47,992 nucleotides of DNA from Frigoribacterium sp. Leaf186 (GCF_001423905.1 NZ_LMPQ01000010.1:1-47992); one strand, 5' to 3'. Numbered from the stretch's first letter, positions 6,871 through 15,171 are shown. Translations and numbers: made by a program. The notes: generated by a model not told the origin, from the sequence alone.

Positions 6871-7194
6871 TCAGGGCCAACGCACTACTAGATGCAACAC
6901 CGCCAGCATCAGCTGCCCGAATCGCAGAAGAACTTTTCTGTGGAGTGGCGCTGCTCCTTCCAGCTCTCGGGCCGTCGGCCGCACGAACAACGCATGAGGC
7001 ACGCTGTTGCAGCACTTCTCTCGACCAGGGACCTGCTGCCCGTGGTCCACTTCGTACTGGCACTCCCCACAGGCGGCCGGCCCCTTAAAGGCTGAACCCC
7101 GGTGCTCTTCCCATGGGTGTTCGCAGTCCGGGCACAGCGTCTCTCGAAGCCGCCGCCGCACGGCACGGCCGGAAGCGCCTACGGGATTGCTCAT
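6871..7194 (-). CDS. small zinc-ribbon protein
   Basis: 107 residues from ATG 7194. Two metal-binding-like clusters, CPDCEHPWEEH and CGECQYEVDH, have the C-x2-C-x(3-6)-H spacing of a treble-clef or zinc-ribbon module. A third cysteine pair (KCCNS) and a hydrophobic basic tail follow. Its stop lies 8 bases from site 8 and its start 27 bases from site 9, so it is a cassette gene carried on the opposite strand to its neighbours. The frame also stays open upstream to ATG 7254, across site 9, paralleling the read-through at site 2. No specific family or function is recognised. Confidence 0.55.
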   Translation of the reverse strand: MSNPVGASGRAVRRRLRETLCPDCEHPWEEHRGSAFKGPAACGECQYEVDHGQQVPGREKCCNSVPHALFVRPTARELEGAAPLHRKVLLRFGQLMLAVLHLVVRWP

Positions 7195-7220
7195 GGAGCG
7201 AGTATGCAGGTTTTGCGATC

Positions 7221-7248
7221 CGCCCTGAAGCCGATCGTTTAAGGGGAC
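7221..7248 (+). repeat. resolvase-like 28-bp site 9
   Basis: Right half TCGTTTAAGGGGAC is a diverged copy; the left half CGCCCTGAAGCCGA matches at 7 of 14. It separates the zinc-ribbon gene from the 124-aa gene. Confidence 0.45.
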
Positions 7249-7373
7249 ATCCACTTCGATCTCTTCGTCTGTCAGGAAAGCTCATAGCGACATGACGCGG
7301 GCACACCCCGTTCACACGAAAGACCACCGAGAGCGCGCAAGGATCACGAACGGGATAGCCATAGGATTTCGCC

Positions 7374-7748
7374 ATGTCTGCCTTTTGGCGTGGTCTCCGC
7401 CAGTTCGTGAGTCAGCGCCCTGAAGTAGACGAGCGCGTCCCTGAACTCTCTCGATGGGATTCTCGCGGCATCGTGGGAACCATAGGTATAGGCGATAATG
7501 CGGGGCTCAAAATCCTCGCACTAAAAGAGGTAAATGGTGCAGGGAAATACGTGAGCTACCTCCTCGAGCTGCCTTTCCCATTCATTGAGAATCCTGATTC
7601 CTCGGTTCAGATGGAGAACGGCATCTTCGATGACAATGTCCCCGGTGAGTCGGGGGGCCTTATCGATGAGCTGACGAGAGCCTTTGATGTCACGTGGTCG
7701 TGCTCATCGGCTGACGTCGACGCCTACTTTCGAGATCTGGACCGGTGA
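7374..7748 (+). CDS. hypothetical protein, 124 aa
   Basis: 124 residues beginning MSAFWRGLRQFVSQRPEVDE and ending DVDAYFRDLDR. Acidic, with no signal peptide or membrane segment; alternating hydrophobics around GTIGIGDNAGLKILALKEV and YLLELPFPFIENPD suggest a compact alpha/beta fold. The DNA is clearly AT-richer than the core part of the window, pointing to recent acquisition. A weak AGGAT precedes ATG 7374. It shares the interval between sites 9 and 10 with the recombinase remnant. No family is recognised; small immunity-like proteins have a similar size and charge, but nothing here proves that role. Confidence 0.6.
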   Translation: MSAFWRGLRQFVSQRPEVDERVPELSRWDSRGIVGTIGIGDNAGLKILALKEVNGAGKYVSYLLELPFPFIENPDSSVQMENGIFDDNVPGESGGLIDELTRAFDVTWSCSSADVDAYFRDLDR

Positions 7749-7863
7749 GACCCAATTGACGGGGAATCACTCCACTTCCCTCTGGACCTAGGTCATCAGG
7801 CTGAAGCAACACCCCCGTGGTGGCCCGCGAAAACGAATCGTTGAGTCGACGGCTACCGGCCTT

Positions 7864-8076
7864 CTAGAGATTCCCCACGGCAGCCTCCAAGAAACGCAGA
7901 ACGGGGCGGGCCAGCCATCGCCAGAGCCAGAGCAGCGGCCGAGGCCACCAGTCGGGCGCCCCACTATTGGCGCGGTCCCGGCGCCGCCGGGCGCGCTCGG
8001 CACGCGTCCGGGGCTGCGGTCTACGACGTGCGCGGCCTCTAGGGCATTCCGGCAGGGGCCGCTCCGACTCCGACAT
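7864..8076 (-). CDS. small Arg-rich protein directly after recombinase
   Basis: 70 residues whose ATG follows the recombinase TAG with no gap (stop 8077-8079, start 8076). The first half is very basic (RGRARRRPQPRTRAERARRR). The C-terminal half is tryptophan-rich and amphipathic (WWPRPLLWLWRWLARP). Translational coupling to the recombinase would explain the spacing. No family is known to me; it might be a chance frame, but the composition change between halves is unusual. Confidence 0.35.
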   Translation of the reverse strand: MSESERPLPECPRGRARRRPQPRTRAERARRRRDRANSGAPDWWPRPLLWLWRWLARPVLRFLEAAVGNL

Positions 8077-8646
8077 CTACGCTTGCTCGGCTCTCTGGAT
8101 CGCGCGGTAGACCGTCGAGCGGGCCACACCGAAGAGCTCAGCGATCTCACTGGTGGTGTGAGCGCCGGTGCGGTGCAGCTGCACGAGGTGCTTCTCCTGC
8201 GAGGCAGTGAGCTTGGGCTTTCGGCCGCGGAGCTTGCCGGCTGCCTTGGCGATCGCCATGCCCTCTCGGGTGCGGGCACGGATGAGGTCGGCTTCGAACT
8301 CGGCCACCATGCCGAGGACGTTGAACAGGAGCCGGCCAACGGGGTCGGTGGGGTCGTAGACCGCTCCCCCGAGGTTGAGGGCGACGCCCTTCTTCGTCAG
8401 CTCGTCTGCGATGTCGGTCGCGTCCCGAAGGGAGCGGGCGAGACGGTCGAGCTTCGTGACGACCAGAACGTCGCCGGCACGACATGCGGCCAGCGCTTCG
8501 CGGAGGCCCGGGCGGGCTCGAGTCGTGCCCTAGAGCCCGTGGTCAACATGCACGTGTTGATCATCAACACCGAGCGCTGCAAGACCATCACGCTGTGCTG
8601 CGAGATCCTGCCCGGAGGTCGAGACGCGTGCGTATCCGATGAGCAT
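8077..8646 (-). pseudogene. serine recombinase (resolvase/invertase), amber codon 39
   Basis: From ATG 8646 the frame reads MLIGYARVSTSGQDLAAQRD, with the catalytic Ser of the resolvase family at residue 10 in the RVSTSGQD motif. At codon 39, inside the conserved segment GL-x-GTTRARPGLREAL, a TAG (8532-8530) replaces the usual Thr. The frame then continues intact through VVTKLDRLARSLRDATDIAD, the long E helix (GMVAEFEADLIRARTREGMA) and the C-terminal HTH (TTSEIAELFGVARSTVYRAI), ending at residue 189. Length and domains are those of a complete small serine recombinase. A single nonsense change has probably inactivated it unless the codon is suppressed. It lies amid eleven resolvase-like sites, so it is the natural candidate for having acted on them. 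Confidence 0.85.
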
Positions 8647-8762
8647 CCGACGACTGTAGCGTTCAGACCCCCGTCACCGGGCATTTTTGCGGGACAGGCA
8701 TACGCGAATTCGCAGGCCAGGCGCCCCTTGTCCCCAGCCGGCCGAAACGGGTGCGCCGAGGT

Positions 8763-8790
8763 GTCCCGATGAACGACCGCCTATCGGGCA
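8763..8790 (+). repeat. resolvase-like 28-bp site 10
   Basis: Halves GTCCCGATGAACGA and CCGCCTATCGGGCA share an inverted CCCGAT (8 of 14). It lies 117 bases upstream of the recombinase start, where Tn3-type res sites are usually found. Confidence 0.55.
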
Positions 8791-8797
8791 GCCGGAC

Positions 8798-8825
8798 GCG
8801 TCGTAGACCGATTCCCTAATGAGAC
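8798..8825 (+). repeat. resolvase-like 28-bp site 11
   Basis: Right half TTCCCTAATGAGAC is a diverged copy; the left half is poor (5 of 14). Its centre is 35 bp from that of site 10, so the two could be subsites of one composite res locus. Confidence 0.4.
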
Positions 8826-9018
8826 AAGCCCGTGGGGCCTGATCAGTGAACGGGCCTGTACCGGAGGCGAGTCGGAAACCTCACTAGAGGCAGATCGCCC
8901 TGCCCTGCGAGAACGTACTCGACCAGACGCCCTCTCTCGCCCCAACTTGGTGACCTGAGGAGCTCGGAAGAAGGTACGGCCACGACTCGACCTGTGCCAC
9001 TCAGACGACTCGCGGGCC
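8826..9018. other. no gene recognised
   Basis: About 190 bases between the last site and the 3' end of the next gene, with no coding frame, RNA gene or repeat that I can support. Confidence 0.4.
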
Positions 9019-9831
9019 TCATTTGCGCAGGCGACGAGTGTCCAGAGGAGGCAAGTGGACGACAGGGAGGGGGCCGACGGTCTGTCCCATGGCCGGTTGA
9101 GACACTGTCAAGAGAGCGTCGTCCTCGACGGCCGTCTCCCCGTCGGGACCCACGATCACTCGAGCACTGTCAGATTCATCGGTGCCGGCCGCAAACACGA
9201 ACTGCATCAGACTGGCCCAACCAGCGGTGGCGTCCGTGCGCTTGAGGCTGGCGACCGAGGAGCCACACCGAAAGGCCTTCGTGATGGACTCTCGGTCGGA
9301 GCGCTCGTCGCGCATGACGACACTGACACGTGCATAACCGTCCAAGGAAAAGACTCCTCGAAGCTGAGCCGAGTGACGCTTGTCCCTGCTGGTGCGGCGG
9401 ACGCCTTCCCAGAAGAAGTCCAGCCGATCGTCCAACCCGCTTGCCAGCGCCCCCTCGAGGGCCGACCGGTCCCAGCCTCGGAGTTCGGCATGGGCTCTGA
9501 GCGCGAAAGCGAACGAGTTGCGGACCGTCTCGAGTTGGCTTCCGCGATTCAGCTCCGCGAACTCCCGGGGGACTTCTGCACGACACCCCTCCCACCCCAT
9601 CCGCTTCAGCTCGATCGTGTCCACACCGACGGCGTGGGCCGACGTGGGCACCGTCGACACCCGAAATTGACGGTAGGCAGCAACGACTCCAGCCTCAGCC
9701 ACAGCCCACGAGAGTCGCTCTCCCACCCCGACGGCTATCCGCGCGAACGCGTCCACAGCCGGGTCCCGATCCCACGGACGATCTGGCCAGCCACTTGGTG
9801 GATGCGCGAATATCTCTTGGAGTATTGGCAT
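9019..9831 (-). CDS. hypothetical protein, 270 aa
   Basis: 270 residues, soluble, with no signal peptide or membrane helix. The N-terminal part has PPSGWPDRPWDRDPAVDAF and a helical stretch (RIAVGVGERLSWAVAEAGVVAAYRQ). The middle reads like alternating helices, and a beta-rich region around ARVSVVMRDERSD precedes a Pro/Leu-rich tail. Codon use is regular along the frame, supporting a real gene, and an AT-rich stretch upstream (9840-9920 with TATAAA on the minus strand) could hold its promoter. The family is not recognised. It lies within the low-GC island, to the right of the cassette-like array. Confidence 0.55.
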   Translation of the reverse strand: MPILQEIFAHPPSGWPDRPWDRDPAVDAFARIAVGVGERLSWAVAEAGVVAAYRQFRVSTVPTSAHAVGVDTIELKRMGWEGCRAEVPREFAELNRGSQLETVRNSFAFALRAHAELRGWDRSALEGALASGLDDRLDFFWEGVRRTSRDKRHSAQLRGVFSLDGYARVSVVMRDERSDRESITKAFRCGSSVASLKRTDATAGWASLMQFVFAAGTDESDSARVIVGPDGETAVEDDALLTVSQPAMGQTVGPLPVVHLPPLDTRRLRK

Positions 9832-9926
9832 GGTCTACCTGCAGCTCTGATATTGACCCGGGGGGCGGTGTTTATAGTTGTTGTGATTACGCTACATTGG
9901 ACACGCCTCTTCGATCCTTGTTGAAC

Positions 9927-10229
9927 TCATGAGTTCGAGCCGTAGGGATCATCTGGCGGAGGAAGCCATTCCGATAACGAGGCCCTCAGAAGGTCTTTGT
10001 CTTCAGCAGACTGCGCGAGGATGTCGAACCCGCCGTCACACGGACTGAGACACCGGGAACACGATTCGTCAGTGAACAACATGGCAGAAATATCGTCGGC
10101 GGCTGCATCCGACAAGGCCCGCAAAGTGTCAGCGACAAAAGGTCCCTCATGGAGCCAGAAATAGTACTTGAAACTGTCTTGGTCCTCGCCGTCACTCCAC
10201 GTCGAAAGATATCTGCCGCGGGCCAACAT
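9927..10229 (-). CDS. hypothetical protein, 100 aa
   Basis: The frame is open much further upstream, but only the last part has protein-like composition. ATG 10229 has GGAAGG about 9 bases before it and gives 100 residues: GRYLSTWSDGEDQDSFKYYF near the start, then an acidic helical region, a cysteine cluster CSRCLSPCDGG and a Pro-rich end PPPDDPYGSNS. GTG near 10314 would add about 28 residues that also look plausible. No family is recognised. The coding DNA is AT-richer than the region that begins 160 bases to its right. Confidence 0.45.
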   Translation of the reverse strand: MLARGRYLSTWSDGEDQDSFKYYFWLHEGPFVADTLRALSDAAADDISAMLFTDESCSRCLSPCDGGFDILAQSAEDKDLLRASLSEWLPPPDDPYGSNS

Positions 10230-10391
10230 CGCCTTGACCCTTCCGCATCTTTTTCGGCAAGCCTTTCGTGATTGGGAAGCGAGGAGCGCTCTTGCCTCGG
10301 CCTCCACGTCGGCATTGCACGGTGCGCCCGGGGGCTGGCGGCGCGGGGCGTTCCGTCGCACACTGGTGCCCAGCGAACGAGAGGACTCGTC

Positions 10392-10778
10392 ATGAGCGAC
10401 AGCGTGGTCGATCACTACATCGCGGGGTTCCCGCCCGAGAAGCACGAAGCGCTCGAGCGGGTGAGACGGGCGATCCACGCCGGGTGCTCCGGAGGGGTCG
10501 AGAGCCTGAAGTACGGCATGCCCGCCATCCGCTTCGCCGACGGCCGCACGCTCTACTTCGCGGCATGGACCCGCCATCTCGGCATCTACCCGGTCCCGCG
10601 ATTCGACGGAGCCCTCGAAGGCGACGTCTCTCCGCACCGCCGCGCCAAGGACACCGTCGCCTTCGGCTGGGGCCGACCGGTGCCGGACGAGCTGGTCGAA
10701 CGCATCGCACGCGCCGTGGCGTGCGGGACGGGCGCGACGTCGGACGCGCCTCCCCCGGCCTTCGCCGTCACGCGCTGA
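10392..10778 (+). CDS. DUF1801-type iron-chaperone-like protein
   Basis: 128 residues from ATG 10392. The compact domain has VVDHYIAGFPPEKHEALERVRRAI, then SLKYGMPAIRF and a YFAAWTRHLGIYPVP core, the hallmark pattern of the DUF1801/YdhG family, which has a frataxin-like fold (Bacillus Fra is the best studied member). The C-terminal 20 residues are Ala/Pro-rich and may be disordered. It is the first gene with the high-GC codon pattern of the right part of the window and so marks the island edge. Confidence 0.8.
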   Translation: MSDSVVDHYIAGFPPEKHEALERVRRAIHAGCSGGVESLKYGMPAIRFADGRTLYFAAWTRHLGIYPVPRFDGALEGDVSPHRRAKDTVAFGWGRPVPDELVERIARAVACGTGATSDAPPPAFAVTR

Positions 10779-10815
10779 CGCGACCTCGCACCCGTCGACA
10801 CCCGCCGACGGGCCG

Positions 10816-10876
10816 GTCGAGTGGTCGCGAAACCGTCCTCCGCGTGCGACGGAAGGACGTTCTGGGACCACTCGAC
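10816..10876. terminator. palindrome at convergent gene ends (GTCGAGTGGTC family)
   Basis: Perfect 11-bp arms 10816-10826 and 10866-10876 (GTCGAGTGGTC) with partly complementary inner sequence (GTCCT/AGGAC). It lies between the convergent DUF1801 and cyclase genes. The same outer arm recurs in a longer palindrome at 38717-38778. Confidence 0.6.
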
Positions 10877-10946
10877 GCCCGAGACGAGGGACGCGGGTAG
10901 GTGGGCGAGAGGGCGGGCGGCGAGGGCGCGAGGGCAGGCCCGCGCG

Positions 10947-11357
10947 TCAGGCGAGGCCGAGCTGCTGCAGGATGCCCAGCACGTCCGTCGAGCCCCAGCG
11001 ATCGCAGGCCTTGCCGTCGCGGTAGCCGATCACCTGCACGTTGCGCACCGTGAACCGCTTGCCGGTCGGCGCGTGACCCATGAACTCGCCCGTGTGCGTG
11101 CCCGACAGGTCGCTGATCGTGACGAACTTCGTCGGCGTCACGATCGTCTCGAGCACCGTCCGGTCGACGTCGCTGAACGACTCGCCGAACGTCTCCCAGA
11201 ACCAGGCGATGCCGCCGCCGCCCTCGGGTTGCCCGTCGGCCGGGTCGTGGTCGGTGAAGTCGTCGGTGAAGCGTTCGTCGAGCGGACGCTCCTGGTCGCG
11301 CATGCGCTCGACGGCGTCCATCGTCGCCTGCCCGCCCTCGGTGATCTCGGTCGCCAT
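10947..11357 (-). CDS. SnoaL-like polyketide cyclase / ester cyclase-type protein
   Basis: 136 residues from ATG 11357; GTG/ATG codons slightly upstream are possible. The single alpha+beta barrel of the NTF2-like superfamily is indicated by FTDDFTDHDPADGQPEG near the N terminus, ETIVTPTKFVTISDLSG in the middle, then GHAPTGKRFTVRNVQVIGYRDGKACDRW. The His-Asp pair in TDHDP and the late Asp resemble catalytic residues of SnoaL-type cyclases. Proteins of this subgroup are common stand-alone genes and usually have no known substrate. Confidence 0.8.
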   Translation of the reverse strand: MATEITEGGQATMDAVERMRDQERPLDERFTDDFTDHDPADGQPEGGGGIAWFWETFGESFSDVDRTVLETIVTPTKFVTISDLSGTHTGEFMGHAPTGKRFTVRNVQVIGYRDGKACDRWGSTDVLGILQQLGLA

Positions 11358-11527
11358 GGTGCCCACTCCGTCCCGGCCACGCTCGTCGCGGCACCCGACC
11401 TGCCTACGCCCGCCGGTCGCGCCCGCCGTGTGAACCCGTACCCCGGGGCAGCAAGTCGCCCGCGGGGTACGACCCGCAGTCCGCCCGGCGTACCGTCCAG
11501 GGCACCGCGACCACGAGAGGACCCCGC

Positions 11528-12427
11528 ATGACCCGCGACCAGTACACCTTCGCCGACCCGCGCACGCTCTACCCGACGATCAGCCCCGAGGTGCAGCACC
11601 AGGACGAGCCCGGACTGCAGTCGAAGATGACGCCCGTGCCCGACCTCGGTGAAGAGACCTACCGCGGCACCGGCCGCCTCACCGGCCGCAAGGCGCTCAT
11701 CACGGGTGCCGACTCCGGCATCGGGGCCGCCGTCGCCATCGCCTACGCCCGCGAGGGTGCCGACGTGGCGCTCAACTACCTGCCGAGCGAGCAGTCCGAC
11801 GCCGACCACGTGATCGCGATGATCGAGGCCGCGGGGCAGAAGGCCGTGGCCCTCCCCGGCGACCTGACCAGCGCCTCCTTCTGTCGTGAGCTGGTGCAGA
11901 AGGCGGTCGACGGGCTCGGCGGCCTGGACGCCGTCGTCAACGTCGCCGGCAAGCAGGTCTGGCACGAGGACATCGCCGACATCACGGACGAGCAGTTCGA
12001 CCTGACCTTCCGCACCAACGTCTACGCGCCGTTCTGGATCGTCAAGGCGGCCGTCCCGCACCTGGCCCCCGGCTCGACCATCATCAACACGGCCTCGGCC
12101 GAGGCGCACACGCCGGCCCCCGACCGCCTCGACTACGCGGCCACCAAGGGTGCCGTCAACAACCTGTCGAAGGGCATGGCGCAGCAGCTCATCAAGAAGG
12201 GCATCCGCGTCAACGTCGTCGCCCCGGGCCCGACCTGGACGGTGCTGCAGGTCACCGACGGCGTCGACCCCGAGTCGCTGCCCGAGTTCGGCTCGAGCGA
12301 GGCGCCGCTCGGCCGTGCCGGGCAGCCCGCCGAGCAGGCTCCGGCCTACGTGTTCCTCGCGTCGGCCGAGTCGAGCTTCGTCTCGGGCGAGACGCTCAAC
12401 GTGAACGGTGGCATGGTCTCGCCGTAG
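11528..12427 (+). CDS. short-chain dehydrogenase/reductase, YghA/YhdF-like
   Basis: 299 residues. A 50-residue N-terminal extension (TISPEVQHQDEPGLQSKM) typical of the YghA/general-stress SDR subgroup precedes the Rossmann domain with TGADSGIG at 59-66, NVAGKQ, and the catalytic Ser190-Tyr203-Lys207 triad (TASAE, YAATK). The C-terminal VSGETLNVNGGMVSP matches the family's usual end. It is a cytosolic NAD(P)H-dependent oxidoreductase of unknown alcohol or aldehyde substrate. The ribosome-binding sequence GAGAGGA precedes ATG 11528. Confidence 0.9.
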   Translation: MTRDQYTFADPRTLYPTISPEVQHQDEPGLQSKMTPVPDLGEETYRGTGRLTGRKALITGADSGIGAAVAIAYAREGADVALNYLPSEQSDADHVIAMIEAAGQKAVALPGDLTSASFCRELVQKAVDGLGGLDAVVNVAGKQVWHEDIADITDEQFDLTFRTNVYAPFWIVKAAVPHLAPGSTIINTASAEAHTPAPDRLDYAATKGAVNNLSKGMAQQLIKKGIRVNVVAPGPTWTVLQVTDGVDPESLPEFGSSEAPLGRAGQPAEQAPAYVFLASAESSFVSGETLNVNGGMVSP

Positions 12428-12443
12428 CCCCCGCCTGCTCCGA

Positions 12444-12485
12444 CACAACGTGCCGCCCCCTCGACCGGTGGGCGGCACGTCGTGT
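12444..12485. terminator. hairpin terminator between SDR and UvrA-like gene
   Basis: ACGTGCCGCCC at 12448-12458 pairs with 12470-12480, extended by ACAC/GTGT with one mismatch. The position between two convergent stop codons suggests bidirectional termination. Confidence 0.6.
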
Positions 12486-12506
12486 CTCGTCGGGACGTCG
12501 CGAGGG

Positions 12507-12560
12507 CAGGAGGCGCGGGTCGCGAGGGCAGGAGGCGCGGGTCGGCTGCACCGCGCCTCC
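12507..12560. repeat. GGAGGCGCGG repeats, two direct and one inverted
   Basis: Copies at 12509 and 12531 (period 22) followed by an inverted copy at 12551. It is one of the denser clusters of this 10-mer; the following 80 bases are a simple GGCTCGTC-like repeat up to the UvrA-like stop. Confidence 0.6.
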
Positions 12561-12642
12561 AGGGCTCCTCGGCTCGTCGGCTCGGCGGCTCGGCGGCTCG
12601 TCGGCTCGTCGTCGCGTCGTGGGCTCGTCCGCTCTCGGCGGC

Positions 12643-15096
12643 TCAGCCCGGCAACGCCGCCGCGAGGTACGGCGCGGTCCGGCTGCCGGACGCCCCCGCG
12701 ACCTGCTCGGGCGTGCCGACGGCGAGGACGCGGCCGCCGGCGTCGCCTCCCCCGGGGCCGAGGTCGATCACGTGGTCGGCCGCGGCGACGACGCCCATGT
12801 GGTGCTCGACCACCACGACCGTGTTGCCCGCGTCGACGAGCAGCTGAAGCTGGGCGACGAGCAGCTCGACGTCGGCCGGGTGCAGCCCCGTCGTCGGCTC
12901 GTCGAGCAGGTAGAGCGTGTGCCCCGTGCGCGCCCGCTGCAGCTCGGTCGCCAGCTTGATGCGCTGCGCCTCGCCGCCCGACAGCTCGGTCGCCGGCTGC
13001 CCGAGCCGCAGGTAGCCGAGCCCCACCTGCCGCAGCGTCTCGAGGGCCCGGGAGGCGCTGGTCACCTCGGTCAAGAAGGTCGCAGCCTCGTCCACCGTCA
13101 TCGCGAGCACGTCCGCGACCGTCGCCCCGCGCCAGGTGACCTCGAGGGTCTCGGGGTTGAACCGGGCGCCGTGGCACTCGGGGCAGGGCGAGTAGCTGCC
13201 CGGTAGGAACAGCAGTTCGACCGAGACGAACCCCTCGCCCTGGCAGACCTCGCAGCGGCCTCCGACGACGTTGAACGAGAAGCGTCCGGCACCGTAGCCG
13301 CGCTCCCGCGCCAGGTCGGTCGCCGCGAAGGCCTGCCGCACGGCGTCGAACAGGCCCGTGTAGGTCGCGAGGTTCGACCGCGGCGTCCGGCCGATCGGCT
13401 TCTGGTCGACCTGCACGACGCGGTCGACCCGCTCGTGCCCGGTCGCGGTCTCGGCCAGCACGCCGCCGACCAGCGTCGACTTGCCCGAACCCGACACCCC
13501 GGTCACCGCGGTCAGGACGCCGAGCGGCAGGTCGACGTCGACGCCGTCGAGGTTGTGGCGGGTGACGCCCCGCAGCTCGAGCGTGTCCACCCGTTCGCGG
13601 CGGACGGGCGGCTCGCCCTGGGCGCGACCGGCGACGGGCGGCTCGAGGAAGCGTCGCGTGACCGAGTCGGCGACCCCGGCGAGCCCGGCGACGGGCCCGC
13701 TGTAGAGCACCGCGCCTCCTTGGCTGCCGGCCCCCGGGCCGACGTCGACGACCCAGTCGGCGCGGCGCACGATGCTCATGTCGTGCTCGACGACGAAGAC
13801 CGAGTTGCCGCTCGCGCGCAGCCGTTCGAGCACCTCGACGAGCGACTCGGCGTCGGCGGGGTGCAGGCCCGCGCTCGGCTCGTCGAGCACGTAGACGACT
13901 CCGAACAGGCCCGACCGCAGCTGCGTCGCGATGCGCAGCCGCTGCATCTCGCCCGGCGAGAGGGTGGGCGTCGCCCGGCCGAGGCTGAGGTAGCCGAGCC
14001 CGAGGTCGTCGAGCACGGTCGTGCGGGCCAGCAGGTCGGCGGCGATGCGGACGGCGACCTCGGTGACCTCGCCCGACGACGCGTTCGACACCGCGGCGGA
14101 CGCGCTCGTCAGGGTGGCGGTCGGCCGCAGCACGTCGCCCAGCTCGGCGATCGGCAGGGCGTTCAGCTCGGCGATCGTGCGGCCCGCGAAAGTCACCGCG
14201 AGCGCCGCCCGGGTCAGTCCGCTGCCGCCGCAGAGCGAACACGGCCCGCTCTCGACGTACCGCAGCACCTTGGTGCGCTGCGTCTCGCTCTGCGAGTCGG
14301 CGAGGGTGTGCATGACGAAGGCGCGGGCGCTCCAGAAGCGGCCCTTGTACGGCTTGGCGACCCGGTCGCGCTGGGGGTTCACCTCGACGACGGGCTGCTC
14401 GTCGGTGTACAGCAGCCAGTCGCGGTCGGCCTGGGGCAGGTCGCGCCAGGGGCGGTCGATGTCGTAGCCGAGGACGCTCGTGACGTCGCGGAGGTTCTTG
14501 CCCTGCCAGGCTCCGGGCCAGGCGGTGATCGCGCCGCCGCGGATGCTCAGCGAGGGGTCGTGGACGGCCGACGACTCGGTCACCTCGTGGGCGACGCCGA
14601 GGCCGTGGCAGCGCGGGCAGGCCCCGGCGACGGTGTTCGGCGAGAACGAGTCGGACTCGAGGCGGTCGGCACCGGCGGGGTAGCTGCCGGCCCGCGAGTA
14701 GAGCATCCGCATCGAGTTCGAGAGGGTGGTCAGGGTGCCGACGGTCGAGCGTGAGCTCGGGGCGCCGCGACGCTGCTGCAGGGCGACGGCCGGGGGCAGG
14801 CCCGTGATCTCGTCGACGTGCGGTGTGCCGCCCTGCGCGATCAGCCGGCGCGCGTAGGGGGCGACGGACTCGAAGAACCGGCGCTGCGCCTCGGCGAAGA
14901 TCGTGCCGAAGGCCAGCGACGACTTGCCCGAGCCCGAGACGCCCGTGAACGCGACGATGCTGTTGCGCGGCACGTCGACGTCGACCGCGCGCAGGTTGTT
15001 CTCGCGCGCGCCGCGCACGCGGACGAAGCCGCGGGCGTGGACGTCGGCGGGGGCTGCGGCGGGGGTGGGCACGTCGGGAGGCGCGGTATCGGGCAT
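12643..15096 (-). CDS. UvrA-like ABC ATPase (class II / drug-resistance type)
   Basis: 817 residues, shorter than housekeeping UvrA (about 950), as usual for UvrA2/DrrC-like paralogues lacking the UvrB-binding domain. Two ABC modules are present: Walker [10 protein letters not shown] at 52-60 and GVSGSGKST near 535, signatures LSPGEMQR and LSGGEAQR, and Walker [13 protein letters not shown] and [12 protein letters not shown]. Zinc-module cysteines are retained ([30 protein letters not shown]). The first signature has Pro in place of Gly. Such paralogues are linked to resistance to DNA-intercalating antibiotics. It is flanked by hairpins, not in an operon. Confidence 0.9.
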   Translation of the reverse strand: MPDTAPPDVPTPAAAPADVHARGFVRVRGARENNLRAVDVDVPRNSIVAFTGVSGSGKSSLAFGTIFAEAQRRFFESVAPYARRLIAQGGTPHVDEITGLPPAVALQQRRGAPSSRSTVGTLTTLSNSMRMLYSRAGSYPAGADRLESDSFSPNTVAGACPRCHGLGVAHEVTESSAVHDPSLSIRGGAITAWPGAWQGKNLRDVTSVLGYDIDRPWRDLPQADRDWLLYTDEQPVVEVNPQRDRVAKPYKGRFWSARAFVMHTLADSQSETQRTKVLRYVESGPCSLCGGSGLTRAALAVTFAGRTIAELNALPIAELGDVLRPTATLTSASAAVSNASSGEVTEVAVRIAADLLARTTVLDDLGLGYLSLGRATPTLSPGEMQRLRIATQLRSGLFGVVYVLDEPSAGLHPADAESLVEVLERLRASGNSVFVVEHDMSIVRRADWVVDVGPGAGSQGGAVLYSGPVAGLAGVADSVTRRFLEPPVAGRAQGEPPVRRERVDTLELRGVTRHNLDGVDVDLPLGVLTAVTGVSGSGKSTLVGGVLAETATGHERVDRVVQVDQKPIGRTPRSNLATYTGLFDAVRQAFAATDLARERGYGAGRFSFNVVGGRCEVCQGEGFVSVELLFLPGSYSPCPECHGARFNPETLEVTWRGATVADVLAMTVDEAATFLTEVTSASRALETLRQVGLGYLRLGQPATELSGGEAQRIKLATELQRARTGHTLYLLDEPTTGLHPADVELLVAQLQLLVDAGNTVVVVEHHMGVVAAADHVIDLGPGGGDAGGRVLAVGTPEQVAGASGSRTAPYLAAALPG

Positions 15097-15171
15097 CCGG
15101 TCGATGGTACGGGTGTCGGGGGTGTCCGGGCCGGGGCGGGTCGGGTCGGGCCGGCCGGGTTGCGTCTCGCC

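Noticed and set aside
82-8825. XerC/XerD dif-like (pdif) sites as an explanation of the 28-bp motif
   Set aside because: The arms lack the TTATGTTAA-type XerD half and the 6-bp spacer; symmetry is about a 2-bp centre as in serine recombinase sites.
9418-9440. CGATCGTCCAACCCGC resembles the cassette motif
   Set aside because: It is inside a coding region, lacks the CGGGCA end and has no opposing half; probably coincidental.
12643-15096. Housekeeping excinuclease UvrA
   Set aside because: Too short, lacks the UvrB-binding domain and has LSPGE in the first signature; fits a UvrA2/DrrC-like paralogue.
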